NCBI RefSeq assembly: GCF_000011065.1
Contig: NC_004663.1
Location: 620,001 to 684,000 of the forward strand
Source: Bacteroides thetaiotaomicron VPI-5482
GTDB lineage: Bacteria; Bacteroidota; Bacteroidia; Bacteroidales; Bacteroidaceae
Direction of reading: 5' to 3'
DNA: 64,000 nucleotides
This document shows, in pieces, positions 33,313 through 43,337 of this stretch (positions within the stretch are counted from its first letter, which is position 1; every line of letters begins with the position of its first letter). The translations under genes were made by a program, and so were the position numbers. The notes beneath the pieces were generated by a model. It ran no database searches, was not told the origin of the DNA, and saw only the letters and a program-made list of their open reading frames with translations.

Positions 33313-34311
33313 TTACTTATTATTCAATTCAATGAATTTCTTCAGTGTAGCCAATGCCCGGCCACTTTCTAGTGATTCTTTAGCGAGGGCGATGCACTCT
33401 TCAATCGTTTTTTCCGGACGAACTACTTGAATAGCGAAAGCTGCATTGATAACAACCACGTTTTTCTGTGCTTCCGTAGCTGTATTGTTCATGATGTTAT
33501 CAAAGATTTTAGCAGCATCTTCCGGTGTCTGTCCACCATCCAGATCAGTATCCTGATAACGTGCAAATCCGAGACCTTCCGGAGTATAAATCTTCTCATT
33601 GCCACAGGTAGCTACCTTAAACTCGTTCGTCAGAGAAATCTCATCATATCCGTCCAGGCTATGTACAACGGCAAATTTAGTCTTACTCTCCTGATAAGTA
33701 TAGGTATAAAGGCGCAAAAGTGGAAGATTATACACGCCTAAAAGCTGATAAGTCGGCAACACCGGATTGACCAACGGACCGAGCATATTAAAGAATGTAC
33801 GTACCGCCAATCCTTTACGGATCGGGGCAACTGCCTTCAGTGCCGGATTGAACAAAGGAGCGTGCAGATAAGCAATATTACATTGTTCCATGCTGCGCCG
33901 CATCTGATCAACATCACTTGTGAATTTAACCCCATGTTGCTCCATCACATTGCTGGCACCGCTGACTGAAGTAGCTCCATAATTGCCATGTTTTACTACC
34001 GGAATACCTGCTCCGGCTACTGTAAAGCAGGCCGCCGTAGAAATGTTGAACGTATTTTTTCCATCTCCTCCCGTACCGACAATATCGATCGGAGCAAACT
34101 CGCTCAAATCAACCGGAACCCGCATTTCCAATAATGCATCACGGAATCCGCATAATTCTTCGACAGAAATATTACGCATCAGAAAGACAGTAATCAGTGA
34201 TGCTACCTGTACGTCATTATATTTCCCTTGTGCGATGTTTTGCAGGATAGTACGTGCTTCATCGCGTCCCAAATATTGGTGTTCGAAAAGTTTATATAGA
34301 ATCTGTTTCAT
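33313..34311 (-). CDS. trpD: Anthranilate phosphoribosyltransferase
   Basis: A 332-residue enzyme attaching phosphoribose from PRPP to anthranilate. The PRPP/Mg site is IVGTGGDGKNTFNIST (about 78-93), and KHGNYGATSVSGASNVM (about 107-123) contributes to anthranilate binding. It is not fused to trpG, which precedes it by 4 nt. Length and motifs are normal for the family. Confidence 0.95.
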   Translation of the reverse strand: MKQILYKLFEHQYLGRDEARTILQNIAQGKYNDVQVASLITVFLMRNISVEELCGFRDALLEMRVPVDLSEFAPIDIVGTGGDGKNTFNISTAACFTVAGAGIPVVKHGNYGATSVSGASNVMEQHGVKFTSDVDQMRRSMEQCNIAYLHAPLFNPALKAVAPIRKGLAVRTFFNMLGPLVNPVLPTYQLLGVYNLPLLRLYTYTYQESKTKFAVVHSLDGYDEISLTNEFKVATCGNEKIYTPEGLGFARYQDTDLDGGQTPEDAAKIFDNIMNNTATEAQKNVVVINAAFAIQVVRPEKTIEECIALAKESLESGRALATLKKFIELNNK

Positions 34312-34315
34312 AAGT

Positions 34316-34882
34316 TTATTCGTTTAAGAAGTTTTTGATGATTTCTTTTCCTTGCGGAGTCAGTACGGATTCGGGATGGAACTGGATGCCATGTACATCA
34401 TAGGTTTTGTGACGTAATGCCATGATTTGTCCTTCCTGACTTTCAGCAGTTATCTCCAGGCACTCGGGAAAACCTTCCCGGCTGACTACCCAGGAATGAT
34501 AACGTCCGACAGGTATCTCTTTGCCCAGCCCTTCAAAAAGTACGTCTTTCTGCAGGATGCTGATCGGTGTCTGTACACCGTGATATACTTCTTTCAGGTT
34601 TTCCAGTCGTGCACCAAAAGCCTCGCCGATGGCCTGATGTCCCAGACAAACGCCTAAAATACTCTTTGTCGGTGCATATCGTTTGATAATGGGCAATAGC
34701 AAGCCTGCTTCTTCGGGTATTCCCGGCCCCGGTGAAAGTATGATCTTATCAAATCGTTCCACTTCATCAAGGTTTATCTGGTCGTTGCGGACTACTTCGA
34801 CGTCTGTAGCTCCCAGTTCTTTCACTGCATGCAGCAAATTGTAGGTGAAAGAATCATAGTTATCTAAAAGTAATATTTTCAT
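34316..34882 (-). CDS. trpG: Anthranilate synthase component II, glutamine amidotransferase
   Basis: A 188-residue class I amidotransferase supplying ammonia to TrpE. The catalytic triad is Cys in LGVCLGHQAIGEAFG (about 77-91) and His/Glu in GIQFHPESVLT (about 167-177). The oxyanion strand is LSPGPGIPEEAG. In some bacteria this subunit also serves PabB (folate); no pabB is nearby. Only 4 nt separate it from trpD. Confidence 0.95.
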   Translation of the reverse strand: MKILLLDNYDSFTYNLLHAVKELGATDVEVVRNDQINLDEVERFDKIILSPGPGIPEEAGLLLPIIKRYAPTKSILGVCLGHQAIGEAFGARLENLKEVYHGVQTPISILQKDVLFEGLGKEIPVGRYHSWVVSREGFPECLEITAESQEGQIMALRHKTYDVHGIQFHPESVLTPQGKEIIKNFLNE

Positions 34883-34950
34883 TTTATTGTTATTGTAAAA
34901 TTGTTGTTCAAATACTGTTTCTGACTTATCAGGCAGATCGCTCTGAACAG

Positions 34951-36357
34951 TTAGTTTTTTAAATTAACAGCTAAATCGATAGCCTTTTTAAGAGCTCCTA
35001 ATTTATTGTTTACCTCTTGCAACTCGTATTCATCCTGACTGCGTGCAACGATACCGCCTCCGGCCTGGAACCATAACTCGTTATTACGGCTGACAAAAGT
35101 ACGGATGGTGATTGCCTGGTTCAGTTCTCCGTTAAGTCCGATAAAGCCGATACAGCCGCCATAAGCACCGCGGTTATGAGGTTCGATTTCACTGATCAGC
35201 TGCATGGCGCGTACTTTCGGTGCTCCGCTCAACGTTCCCGCAGGGAAAGTATCGATGAAAGTTTTAATCTTATCCGCCCCTTCATTCAGCTGACCGCTCA
35301 CGCGGCTGACCAGATGAATCACATGACTGTAATACTGTGGTTCCTTATAAAACAATACCCGTACATCATGGCAATTACGTGAAAGATCATTTCTTGCCAG
35401 ATCAACCAGCATCACATGCTCCGCGTTCTCTTTCGGATCGGCAAGCAGTGCTTCCGCCAATTCGCGGTCTTTTACCGTATCTCCGGTACGGCGGGTTGTT
35501 CCGGCAATCGGGTCGATGTAGGCACGTCCGTCTTCAATTTTACAGTGAGTCTCCGGAGAAGAACCGAAAATGCGGTATCCTCCGAAATCGAAATAGAAAA
35601 GATAAGGAGAAGGGTTGATGCTGCGAAGAGCACGATAGACTTTGAAATCATCTCCGGCATAAGGCTGGATGAATCTTCTGGAAAGGACAATCTGAAAAAC
35701 ATCACCACGCATACAATGGGCAATACCCTTGCGAACGTTCGCTTTATGCTCCTCATCGGAGATCGGGCTGCTGACAGGACCTGTCACCGAGAAATTATAA
35801 GAAGCATAATTTCTGTTTTCGATAGCGGCCTCCAGTTCCGGCAAACCGCTTTCTTCACCTTCGCCCAGCATTTCTACCAATGTCAATTCATTCTTGAAAT
35901 GATTGAAAACGATGATATACTTATATAATATGTATAGCAAGTCCGGAGCATCATTCTGCTCATCATGACTTTCTTTCACCGGGATATGTTCGAAGTATTT
36001 CACTGCGTTGAATGTGGTGTATCCGTAAAGTCCGCACACATTCTTGTTTTCTCCGGTCACTTGAAACTGACTGATGAATTGATTCATCGCTTTTTCTACC
36101 GTGAATGATTGGGTGAGCGGCTCTTCCTTCCGACTTTTGTCAGGATAACTAGCAGTGACTATTCCGCTATTGACACCGATACTTGCCAGCGGACAAAGAG
36201 CGATGAACGAGAGGGAATTTTCTCCTGCATGATAATCGGAACTCTCCATCAATGCAGATTGTGGGTACATATCACGTACTTTCAGATAGATACTGACAGG
36301 AGTGTGCATATCTCCGAGTACCTGTTTGCTATGGGCTGTATAACTGAATGTTTTCAT
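34951..36357 (-). CDS. trpE: Anthranilate synthase component I
   Basis: A 468-residue chorismate-using enzyme. ATG 36357 (MKTFSYTAHSK) is preferred to the Met seven codons upstream, from N-terminal alignment expected for the family. The Trp feedback site should include LMESSDYH (LLES-type motif, about 35-42). Catalytic segments are FQIVLSRRF, ETHCKIEDG, PIAGTTRRTGD, HVMLVDLARNDL, GTLSGAPKVRAM and the C-terminal QAGGGIVARSQDEYE. Both feedback inhibition and leader attenuation likely control flux. Confidence 0.95.
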   Translation of the reverse strand: MKTFSYTAHSKQVLGDMHTPVSIYLKVRDMYPQSALMESSDYHAGENSLSFIALCPLASIGVNSGIVTASYPDKSRKEEPLTQSFTVEKAMNQFISQFQVTGENKNVCGLYGYTTFNAVKYFEHIPVKESHDEQNDAPDLLYILYKYIIVFNHFKNELTLVEMLGEGEESGLPELEAAIENRNYASYNFSVTGPVSSPISDEEHKANVRKGIAHCMRGDVFQIVLSRRFIQPYAGDDFKVYRALRSINPSPYLFYFDFGGYRIFGSSPETHCKIEDGRAYIDPIAGTTRRTGDTVKDRELAEALLADPKENAEHVMLVDLARNDLSRNCHDVRVLFYKEPQYYSHVIHLVSRVSGQLNEGADKIKTFIDTFPAGTLSGAPKVRAMQLISEIEPHNRGAYGGCIGFIGLNGELNQAITIRTFVSRNNELWFQAGGGIVARSQDEYELQEVNNKLGALKKAIDLAVNLKN

Positions 36358-36401
36358 TTTTATAATTTCTAAATTCAAACTACAAAACTAGATGTTGATA
36401 A

Positions 36402-37586
36402 TCACTTTTCATTGAAAGACAAATAAGTTTCAATGTCTTTGTCGCCACGTCCCGATACGGTCAGTACAACCACATCTTCCGGTTTGAACTTCAATTTTTT
36501 CAGCGCACCCAGTGCGTGGGCAGATTCCAGTGCGGGAATGATTCCTTCAAGTTTGGTCAGTTCATAAGCGGCTTCTATTGCTTCGTCATCATTGACAGCC
36601 AATACGGTAGCCCGTCTTTGAGCGGCAAGATTGGCGTGTATCGGTCCGATTCCCGGATAGTCCAGTCCGGCGGAGATAGAGTAGGGTTCTTCAATCTGTC
36701 CGTCTTCGTTCTGGATAACGTAAGTACGGGCTCCATGGATAATGCCCATTTTCCCAAGCTGTATAGTGGCGGCGGTCATTCCGGTTTCTATTCCTTTTCC
36801 TCCTGCTTCTGCCAGAATGATGCCTACCCGTCCGTCATTGATATAATGATAAATCGTTCCGGCGGCATTGCTTCCTCCACCTACACAGGCTATCAGATAA
36901 TCAGGGTGATCACGTCCTTCTTTCTCCATAAGTTGTTTTTTGATTTCTTCGCTGATTACGGATTGCAGGCGTGCCACCATGTCGGGATAAGGATGGGGAC
37001 CTACTGTTGAGCCGATGATATAATAAGTGTCGGCAGGATGACAGCACCAGTCGCGGATTGCTTCGTTGGTCGCATCTTTCAGTGTCATGTTACCGGAAGT
37101 GACTGGGATTACGGTAGCTCCCAGCATCTTCATTTTTTCGACATTGATGTGCTGGCGCTCAACGTCCGTTTTACCCATATAGACAATACATTCCATATCC
37201 ATCAAAGCACATACGGTAGCCGTTGCAACGCCGTGTTGTCCGGCTCCGGTTTCAGCGATAATACGTTTCTTTCCCATGCGGCGTGCCAGCAAAATCTGTC
37301 CGATAGTATTATTGATTTTGTGGGCACCTGTATGGTTCAGGTCTTCCCGTTTCAGATACATTTTGCAACCATACTTTTCTGAAAGTCTGCGGGCGAGATA
37401 GAGTGGGGAAGGGCGGCCTACGTAGTCACGCAGCAACTGGTCAAACTCCTTTTTGAAATCTTCGCTTTCGAGCACTCCGAGGTACGTATTCTTCAGTTCC
37501 TCTACACATTTGTGGAGAATTTCCGGAACATAAGCGCCGCCGAACTCTCCGTAGTAACCATCCTGATCAACTAAAAAACTTTTCAT
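36402..37586 (-). CDS. trpB: Tryptophan synthase beta chain
   Basis: A 394-residue PLP enzyme joining indole and serine. The PLP Lys is in KREDLNHTGAHKINNTIGQ (about 75-93), and the phosphate-binding loop is CVGGGSNAAG (about 220-229). E-T-G-A-G-Q-H-G (about 105-112) forms the catalytic Glu region. It is the first structural gene of the trp operon, about 55 nt after the attenuator, so it is the gene most directly exposed to read-through control. Start at the MKSFLVDQDGYYGEFGG end. Confidence 0.96.
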   Translation of the reverse strand: MKSFLVDQDGYYGEFGGAYVPEILHKCVEELKNTYLGVLESEDFKKEFDQLLRDYVGRPSPLYLARRLSEKYGCKMYLKREDLNHTGAHKINNTIGQILLARRMGKKRIIAETGAGQHGVATATVCALMDMECIVYMGKTDVERQHINVEKMKMLGATVIPVTSGNMTLKDATNEAIRDWCCHPADTYYIIGSTVGPHPYPDMVARLQSVISEEIKKQLMEKEGRDHPDYLIACVGGGSNAAGTIYHYINDGRVGIILAEAGGKGIETGMTAATIQLGKMGIIHGARTYVIQNEDGQIEEPYSISAGLDYPGIGPIHANLAAQRRATVLAVNDDEAIEAAYELTKLEGIIPALESAHALGALKKLKFKPEDVVVLTVSGRGDKDIETYLSFNEK

Positions 37587-37634
37587 AATCCTATTTTTAT
37601 TTATTATTATTTATTCGATTTTCAAAAACGGGCA

Positions 37635-37673
37635 AATAAAAAGAGCCCTGTCGCAGGTTGCGACAGGGCTCTT
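37635..37673 (-). terminator. trp attenuator (leader terminator)
   Basis: A near-perfect stem AAGAGCCCTGTCGCA (37641-37655) pairs with TGCGACAGGGCTCTT (37659-37673). On the minus strand it is followed by a T-rich run (TTTTTATTT). It lies between the leader peptide and trpB. Confidence 0.92.
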
Positions 37674-37723
37674 TCAAATTTGTTATATCTTTAATGAGGT
37701 ATATACATACGAGCACTGCTCCC

Positions 37724-37786
37724 TTACGACTGTCGGAGTTGTAACGGGCGCCACCACCAATATGTATTTACTAACATTGTTCTCAT
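37724..37786 (-). CDS. trpL: trp operon leader peptide with three tandem Trp codons
   Basis: A 20-residue peptide, MRTM...YWWWRP...QS, too short for ordinary gene calling. The three consecutive TGG codons (complement of 37751-37759) are the classic Trp sensor: ribosome stalling there when charged tRNA-Trp is scarce would prevent the downstream terminator at 37641-37673 from forming. An in-frame second ATG (residue 4) is an alternative start. It lies about 24 nt after the promoter -7 box. This is direct sequence evidence for translation-coupled attenuation of the trp operon. Confidence 0.9.
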   Translation of the reverse strand: MRTMLVNTYWWWRPLQLRQS

Positions 37787-37809
37787 TGTCTTTTGTTATT
37801 TATCGGGGA

Positions 37810-37840
37810 CAAATATAGACACTTTGTTTGAAACAACAAA
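37810..37840 (-). promoter_or_regulatory. trp operon promoter
   Basis: -33 TTTG (37840-37837), 19-nt spacer, -7 TATATTTG (37817-37810), reading toward the leader peptide. Confidence 0.8.
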
Positions 37841-37944
37841 CAAAATCTTACTTTTTTTCTTTTTCCTCTTCATTTTTCTGATATAGAACAATTTTCTGCC
37901 TGATCTGTTCTTATAAATATTGAATATTTAAACGAAAAACAATT

Positions 37945-38085
37945 ATGAAACAGAGAAAAGTCTTAGTAGGTATTGCTATTGCCATTTTTATTATATTATT
38001 GCTTTATTGGTTATTGGTAGCTGAAGATATGAAACCTTGGCTGTCCGCTATGGTTCCTTCAGCCTTGCAACAATTCATTGCCTGA
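37945..38085 (+). CDS. Small single-pass membrane protein, 46 residues
   Basis: A 46-residue frame beginning MKQRKVLVGIAIAIFIILLL. It has a basic N-terminus, one strong membrane helix (about 7-24) and a short amphipathic tail ending in QQFIA. An A-rich stretch (AAACGAAAAACAATT) precedes the ATG, as is common for Bacteroides ribosome binding. Codon use looks genuine, but there is no family assignment. It is transcribed divergently from the trp operon and 77 nt before the alcohol dehydrogenase. Confidence 0.5.
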   Translation: MKQRKVLVGIAIAIFIILLLYWLLVAEDMKPWLSAMVPSALQQFIA

Positions 38086-38162
38086 TCCCGACAGGTTTCA
38101 GATAATTGGCGTATATTTGCAAGGTTAGTAACTAATAACCAAAATAACAACAATAGACAGAT

Positions 38163-39308
38163 ATGGAAAATTTTATCTTTCAGAATCCCGTAAAGCTGAT
38201 TATGGGGCATGGAATGATTGCCCGGTTGAGCAAAGAAATACCATCCGACAAACGTATCATGATAACTTTTGGCGGAGGCAGCGTGAAAAAGAATGGTGTG
38301 TATGATCAGGTAAAAGAAGCGCTTAAAGACCATTTTACAATAGAGTTTTGGGGCATCGAGCCTAATCCGGCCATCGAAACGCTTCGCAAGGCGATTGCTT
38401 TGGGCAAGGAGCAGAAAGTCGATTATCTATTGGCTGTAGGCGGTGGTTCTGTGATTGATGGTACGAAATTGATTTCCGCAGGTTTGTTATATGACGGTGA
38501 TGCATGGGATTTGGTACTTGCCGGACGTCCGGTTACCAAGACTGTGCCGCTTTCTACCGTATTGACACTTCCTGCCACAGGTTCGGAAATGAATAACGGA
38601 GCTGTCATCTCCCGTCACGAAACTAAGGAAAAATATCCTTTTTATTCCAATTTCCCATTGTTCTCTATTCTTGATCCGGAAGTAACCTTTACTCTACCTC
38701 CTCATCAGGTGGCGTGCGGATTGGCGGATACATTCGTTCATGTGATGGAACAATACATGACAGTTGCCGGACAAAGCCGTGTGATGGACCGTTGGGCGGA
38801 AGGTATCCTGCAAACTCTGGTAGAAATAGCTCCAAAGATTCGTGAGAACCAGCATGATTATCAGCTTATGGCAGATTTCATGCTTTCTGCAACAATGGCA
38901 TTGAATGGCTTCATTGCAATGGGAGTGTCTCAGGACTGGGCGACTCACATGATCGGTCATGAAATCACTGCATTGCATGGACTGACACATGGGCATACGC
39001 TGGTGATTATTCTCCCGGCAACTTTACGTGTCCTTCGGGAAGCGAAAGGAGACAAGTTGGTGCAATACGGTGAAAGAGTATGGGGAATTACTTCCGGAAC
39101 GAAAGAAGAACGCATTGATGAAGCAATTGATCGTACTGAAGAGTTTTTCCGTTCATTGGGCTTGACTACTCGTCTGCATGAAGAAAATATCGGTGAAGAA
39201 ACCGTTTTGGAAATTGAACGCCGGTTTAATGAACGTGGTGCCAAGTATGGAGAAAATGAGAATGTGACAGGAGCCGTTGCCCGTAAAATATTGGAGGCTG
39301 CCCTCTGA
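38163..39308 (+). CDS. Iron-dependent alcohol dehydrogenase (YqhD/butanol dehydrogenase type)
   Basis: A 381-residue group III alcohol dehydrogenase that reduces aldehydes with NADPH. The nucleotide-binding signature is LLAVGGGSVIDGTK (about 92-105), with LPATGSEMNNGAVI (about 136-149). Metal ligands are expected in CGLADTFVHVMEQY (Asp and His, about 184-197) and MIGHEITALHGLTHGHTL (His residues, about 263-280). A -7 box TATATTTG lies at 38112-38119. The YqhD branch commonly detoxifies aldehydes from oxidative damage; the in vivo substrate is unknown here. Confidence 0.92.
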   Translation: MENFIFQNPVKLIMGHGMIARLSKEIPSDKRIMITFGGGSVKKNGVYDQVKEALKDHFTIEFWGIEPNPAIETLRKAIALGKEQKVDYLLAVGGGSVIDGTKLISAGLLYDGDAWDLVLAGRPVTKTVPLSTVLTLPATGSEMNNGAVISRHETKEKYPFYSNFPLFSILDPEVTFTLPPHQVACGLADTFVHVMEQYMTVAGQSRVMDRWAEGILQTLVEIAPKIRENQHDYQLMADFMLSATMALNGFIAMGVSQDWATHMIGHEITALHGLTHGHTLVIILPATLRVLREAKGDKLVQYGERVWGITSGTKEERIDEAIDRTEEFFRSLGLTTRLHEENIGEETVLEIERRFNERGAKYGENENVTGAVARKILEAAL

Positions 39309-39480
39309 TCGCTTCTTTTGACACTGTTTTGAACTAAATAATAGTCGGTTCTATCTTTCATTCTCCTCCTTCCCGAAGGAGGAGAATGGAGTTACTATTG
39401 TGTACTACTGTTTAGTTCATTCCTAAACAGAAAGGAGTAAAACTGTACAAGTATGAATTAGTGTGTACAGCCATTTACAG

Positions 39481-41102
39481 TTAATTATTTGATTTTTGGG
39501 TTATCGGAAGTCTGAGCCAAAAGCACGAACCTTCTCCTTCTTTAGAATCTGCTCCGATAGTGCCGCCTAAGCGCTCTACGATCACCCGGCAGATAGCCAG
39601 ACCGAGTCCCGTACCTTTTGCGAATGTATTCAGCTTGACGAAACGTTCGAATACCTCGTTTATTTTATCCTCCGGAATCCCAATGCCCGTGTCTTTTACA
39701 TAGAAGTAGATTTCATCTTTTGCTTCGTCAATCCGATATCCCATTTGGATGGAACCTTTCGGAGTGAACTTCATCGCATTGTTTGTGAAGTTGATGATTA
39801 CTTGCGAAAGACGTACGCGGTCTGTGTTGAGAATACATTCTTCCGCTTTCTCCGTGAAGGTGATCGCCACGTCGGGAGAAGTGTTTTTCTCTTGCATTTG
39901 CCTGCAAATACCTTCCATCAGATCATTGATATCGGTAGGGGCGAGGCTAAATTCCATCGTTCCGGCTTCGATTTTGGAAAGATCGAGAATATCATCTATC
40001 AATTGCAGTAACAACTCATTGTTACTGGACACTATCTTCATGTATTCCTGTTTCTCTTCCTCTTCACCCGTTGGCAAATCATGTCAGAGAATCCAATAAT
40101 CGCATTCAACGGAGTACGTATCTCGTGACTCATGTTGGCAAGGAAAGCTGATTTCAGACGGTTTGATTCTTCTGCTTTTTCTTTTGCTTCCTGTAGCATC
40201 TTGTCCATTTTCACCTTTTCGGTGATGTCTTCGAAGCGCAACAGACCGCCGATGATTTCTATTCCTTCATTATCATAAACCGGAGTAGCTGTCACTTCAA
40301 AGTCTACCTGATCTATCTGGATAGTATGGCGTATGATTTTTCCTTGTTCAATCGCTTTCTGAAAGGCGCATTGTTCGCATGGAGTATCCCGGAGTGCACT
40401 TGTTTTGTAGCAGATTTGTCCCGGTGTATAATGCCTTCCTTTCACGAGGCTGGCAATTTGCGTCGTTTCTTCCCATTGTACCAGATAGTTTTTGTCGATA
40501 TAAATGAGCCCGAAGTTGACGCTCTTCAAAGCTAGCTTTTGTTTGTTCAGCGCTTTTTCCAGTTCTTCTTTGGCGGCAATCAGTTCTCGTTCGTAAGTCT
40601 TTAGCCGGGTGATGTCCCATCGGGTCACTAACAGCCATTTTTTCTTTTCCTTCCATTTGATAATCGATTTTACGGCAATTGTATCATGTACTGCTCCGTC
40701 CACTGTGCTGTAGCTTTCTTCTGCCCGGTATATCTTGTCTGCCTGCACAAGTGATTCATCCACATCACGGTATTTTCTGCCCCGTTCTTCTCCATAGATT
40801 TCGTAGTCTGTGCATCCTATTGCTTCTTCCCGCTTAATGCCGGATTGCAGTTCGGATTCTTTGTTCCAGTAATAGTATCGGAAACTATTCTGGATATCTT
40901 TTACCATAATAGGGAAAGGGAGGTTATCGAGTATATCGAATAAAGAATGATAGTAATCCTGTTCTTTTCCTATATTCTTTTTAAGTTGTCGTAGTCTGTA
41001 TAATAAAAAGCAGATGATCAGGAGTAAAAAGCCTATTAGTAAATAATAATAACTCCAATGCTGGTCTGTAATCCATATAACGGATAGTATATTGTTTGCC
41101 AT
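39481..41102 (-). pseudogene. PAS-containing sensor histidine kinase, frameshifted
   Basis: Two overlapping minus-strand frames together encode one kinase. Frame one (40038-41102) has a membrane helix (about 16-36), two PAS-type domains and the start of the HisKA domain with FLANMSHEIRTPLNAIIGF (phospho-His). The second PAS has clustered cysteines in ICYKTSA and PCEQCAF. Reading then runs out of frame after DMICQ. The other frame (39481-40077) resumes with LPTGEEEEKQEY, then the rest of HisKA and an intact ATPase domain (N box NFTNNAMKF, G1 DTGIGIP, G2 GTGLGLAI). One lost base, or two gained, near 40068-40080 would explain it. It could also be a sequencing error. Confidence 0.8.
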
Positions 41103-41447
41103 AATTTATGTTTGTACTAAATCTGTGGTAAATATATGCATTTTTTGTAATTCACAAAGGAAATTTCTGAAATATATTGTTTATCAGCCTTATAAAACTC
41201 TTCTGAAAAGAATACCTTTACTGATTAGTAGAACTTTGGTGCCTTCTATTTCCGGTTCGGTTTTAAAATGTTTTTGATGGAACGTATTTTCGTAAAGAGT
41301 AAGAATGTATTAAAATATTAAATGATGTCCCATGAACCAAAAACAATTCTAATTTGTTTTTATAACGGCAAAGTATTTTTTAATTTTGCTCCTCCAAAAT
41401 AAATCTTTGATACATTCAGGATAAAACAATCATTTTATTTTTAGCTT
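41103..41447. other. Divergent intergenic region, kinase/permease
   Basis: About 345 bp, A+T-rich. A -7 box TAATTTTG (41381-41388) lies 60 nt before the permease gene, with no convincing -33 partner at the usual distance. No gene or RNA is evident. Confidence 0.5.
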
Positions 41448-43307
41448 ATGTTGATAACCATTATCATTCTCGTTCTTTCGGCTATCTTTTTTGTAAACGG
41501 TAAGATACGTTCGGATCTTGTGGCACTATGTGCGTTAGTAGCTTTGCTTATCTTTCAGATATTAACACCCGACGAAGCCCTTTCCGGTTTCTCCAATTCG
41601 GTAGTCATTATGATGATCGGATTGTTTGTCGTGGGCGGAGCTATTTTTCAGACAGGACTGGCAAAAATGATAAGTTCGCGTATCCTTAAACTTGCTGGAA
41701 ACAGTGAAATTCGCCTGTTCTTCCTTGTTATGTTGGTCACTTCCGCTATCGGTGCGTTTGTCAGTAATACCGGAACGGTGGCACTGATGCTTCCCATTGT
41801 GGTCAGTCTGGCGATGAGCGCCAAAATGAATCCGAGTCGGTTGCTGATGCCGTTGGCCTTTGCCAGTAGTATGGGAGGTATGATGACGCTGATTGGTACA
41901 CCGCCCAACCTTGTCATACAAAACACATTGACTTCCGCAGGCTTCGAACCGCTTTCTTTCTTTACTTTCCTGCCTGTAGGTTTGGTGAGTGTGGCTGTCG
42001 GTACGCTGGTTCTGATGCCGCTTAGTAAGTGGTTTCTTTCTAAAAAAGGGCAGAAAGATGATAACAGCCGTTCGGGTAAGTCGCTGAAACAGTTGGTGAA
42101 TGAATATGGTCTTTCCAGTAATCTGTTCCGTATGCAGGTGATTAAAGACTCCCGCCTTTTGGGAAAGACCATCCTCGATCTGGATATTCGTCGTAAATAT
42201 GGACTTAATATTATGGAAGTCCGTCGTGGAGATGCTTCGCAGCACCGTTTTCTGAAGACTATTACTCAGAAACTTGCCGAACCGGATACTATGCTGGAAG
42301 CGGAAGATATTCTGTATGTGACGGGAGAATTTGATAAAGTGCAGCAATTTGCCGAAGATTATCTGCTGGATATATTGGATGATCATGCTACGGAAGAGAC
42401 GAAAAGCACTACTAATTCGCTTGATTTTTATGATATCGGTATTGCCGAAATTGTATTGATGCCTGCTTCCAATCTAGTCAATCAGACCATTAAAGAGTCC
42501 GGATTCCGTGATAAGTTTAATGTGAATGTATTAGGTATCCGTCGTAAAAAGGAATATCTGTTGCAGGATTTGGGAAATGAGCGGATTCATAGTGGTGATG
42601 TGCTTTTAGTGCAGGGAACTTGGAGTAATATTGCCCGGCTTAGTAAGGAAGATTCGGATTGGGTAGTGTTGGGACAGCCTTTGGCAGAAGCGGCTAAAGT
42701 AACTTTGGACTATAAAGCACCTGTTGCTGCTGCTATCATGGTATTGATGGTAGCAATGATGGTATTCGATTTTATTCCGGTTGCACCTGTTACGGCCGTT
42801 ATGATAGCAGGTATCCTGATGGTTTTGACGGGATGTTTCCGTAATGTGGAAGCAGCTTACAAAACAATCAACTGGGAAAGTATTGTATTGATTGCGGCTA
42901 TGCTTCCTATGTCTTTGGCATTAGAGAAAACAGGCGCTTCGGAGTACATCTCCAATACTTTGGTAAGTGGGCTTGGATCTTACGGACCGATAGCATTGAT
43001 GGCTGGTATTTATTTTACGACATCATTGATGACTATGTTTATCAGTAATACCGCTACTGCTGTCTTGCTTGCACCGATTGCTTTGCAAAGTGCTATGCAG
43101 ATCGGAGTTAGTCCGGTTCCTTTCCTGTTTGCCGTGACGGTGGGTGCAAGTATGTGTTTCGCTTCTCCGTTCTCTACACCGCCTAATGCGCTGGTGATGC
43201 CTGCCGGACAATATACTTTTATGGATTATATAAAAGTAGGATTACCGTTGCAGATTATCATGGGAATTGTGATGATATTGGTGCTGCCTCTGATTTTCCC
43301 ATTCTGA
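41448..43307 (+). CDS. SLC13-type anion permease with two TrkA-C (RCK_C) domains
   Basis: A 619-residue inner-membrane transporter of the SLC13/DASS-like (citrate transporter, ArsB/NhaD superfamily) class. Membrane helices occupy about 1-200 and 425-619. Conserved SNTGTVALMLPI (about 107-118), MTLIGTPPNLV (about 145-155), SNTATAVLLAPIAL and FASPFSTPPNALV mark the two inverted half-sites. Between the halves (about 210-405) lie two RCK_C domains that probably bind a regulatory ligand. Likely substrate: sulfate, di-/tricarboxylate or another anion with sodium. It has a strong terminator downstream. Confidence 0.88.
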   Translation: MLITIIILVLSAIFFVNGKIRSDLVALCALVALLIFQILTPDEALSGFSNSVVIMMIGLFVVGGAIFQTGLAKMISSRILKLAGNSEIRLFFLVMLVTSAIGAFVSNTGTVALMLPIVVSLAMSAKMNPSRLLMPLAFASSMGGMMTLIGTPPNLVIQNTLTSAGFEPLSFFTFLPVGLVSVAVGTLVLMPLSKWFLSKKGQKDDNSRSGKSLKQLVNEYGLSSNLFRMQVIKDSRLLGKTILDLDIRRKYGLNIMEVRRGDASQHRFLKTITQKLAEPDTMLEAEDILYVTGEFDKVQQFAEDYLLDILDDHATEETKSTTNSLDFYDIGIAEIVLMPASNLVNQTIKESGFRDKFNVNVLGIRRKKEYLLQDLGNERIHSGDVLLVQGTWSNIARLSKEDSDWVVLGQPLAEAAKVTLDYKAPVAAAIMVLMVAMMVFDFIPVAPVTAVMIAGILMVLTGCFRNVEAAYKTINWESIVLIAAMLPMSLALEKTGASEYISNTLVSGLGSYGPIALMAGIYFTTSLMTMFISNTATAVLLAPIALQSAMQIGVSPVPFLFAVTVGASMCFASPFSTPPNALVMPAGQYTFMDYIKVGLPLQIIMGIVMILVLPLIFPF

Positions 43308-43337
43308 CAGATAGAAGGGAATTAGTATAACGTTTTA

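Noticed and set aside
39359..39388. Perfect 13-bp hairpin after the alcohol dehydrogenase gene
   Set aside because: Very strong stem but no T-run on either strand, so I did not call it an intrinsic terminator; it may protect mRNA ends.
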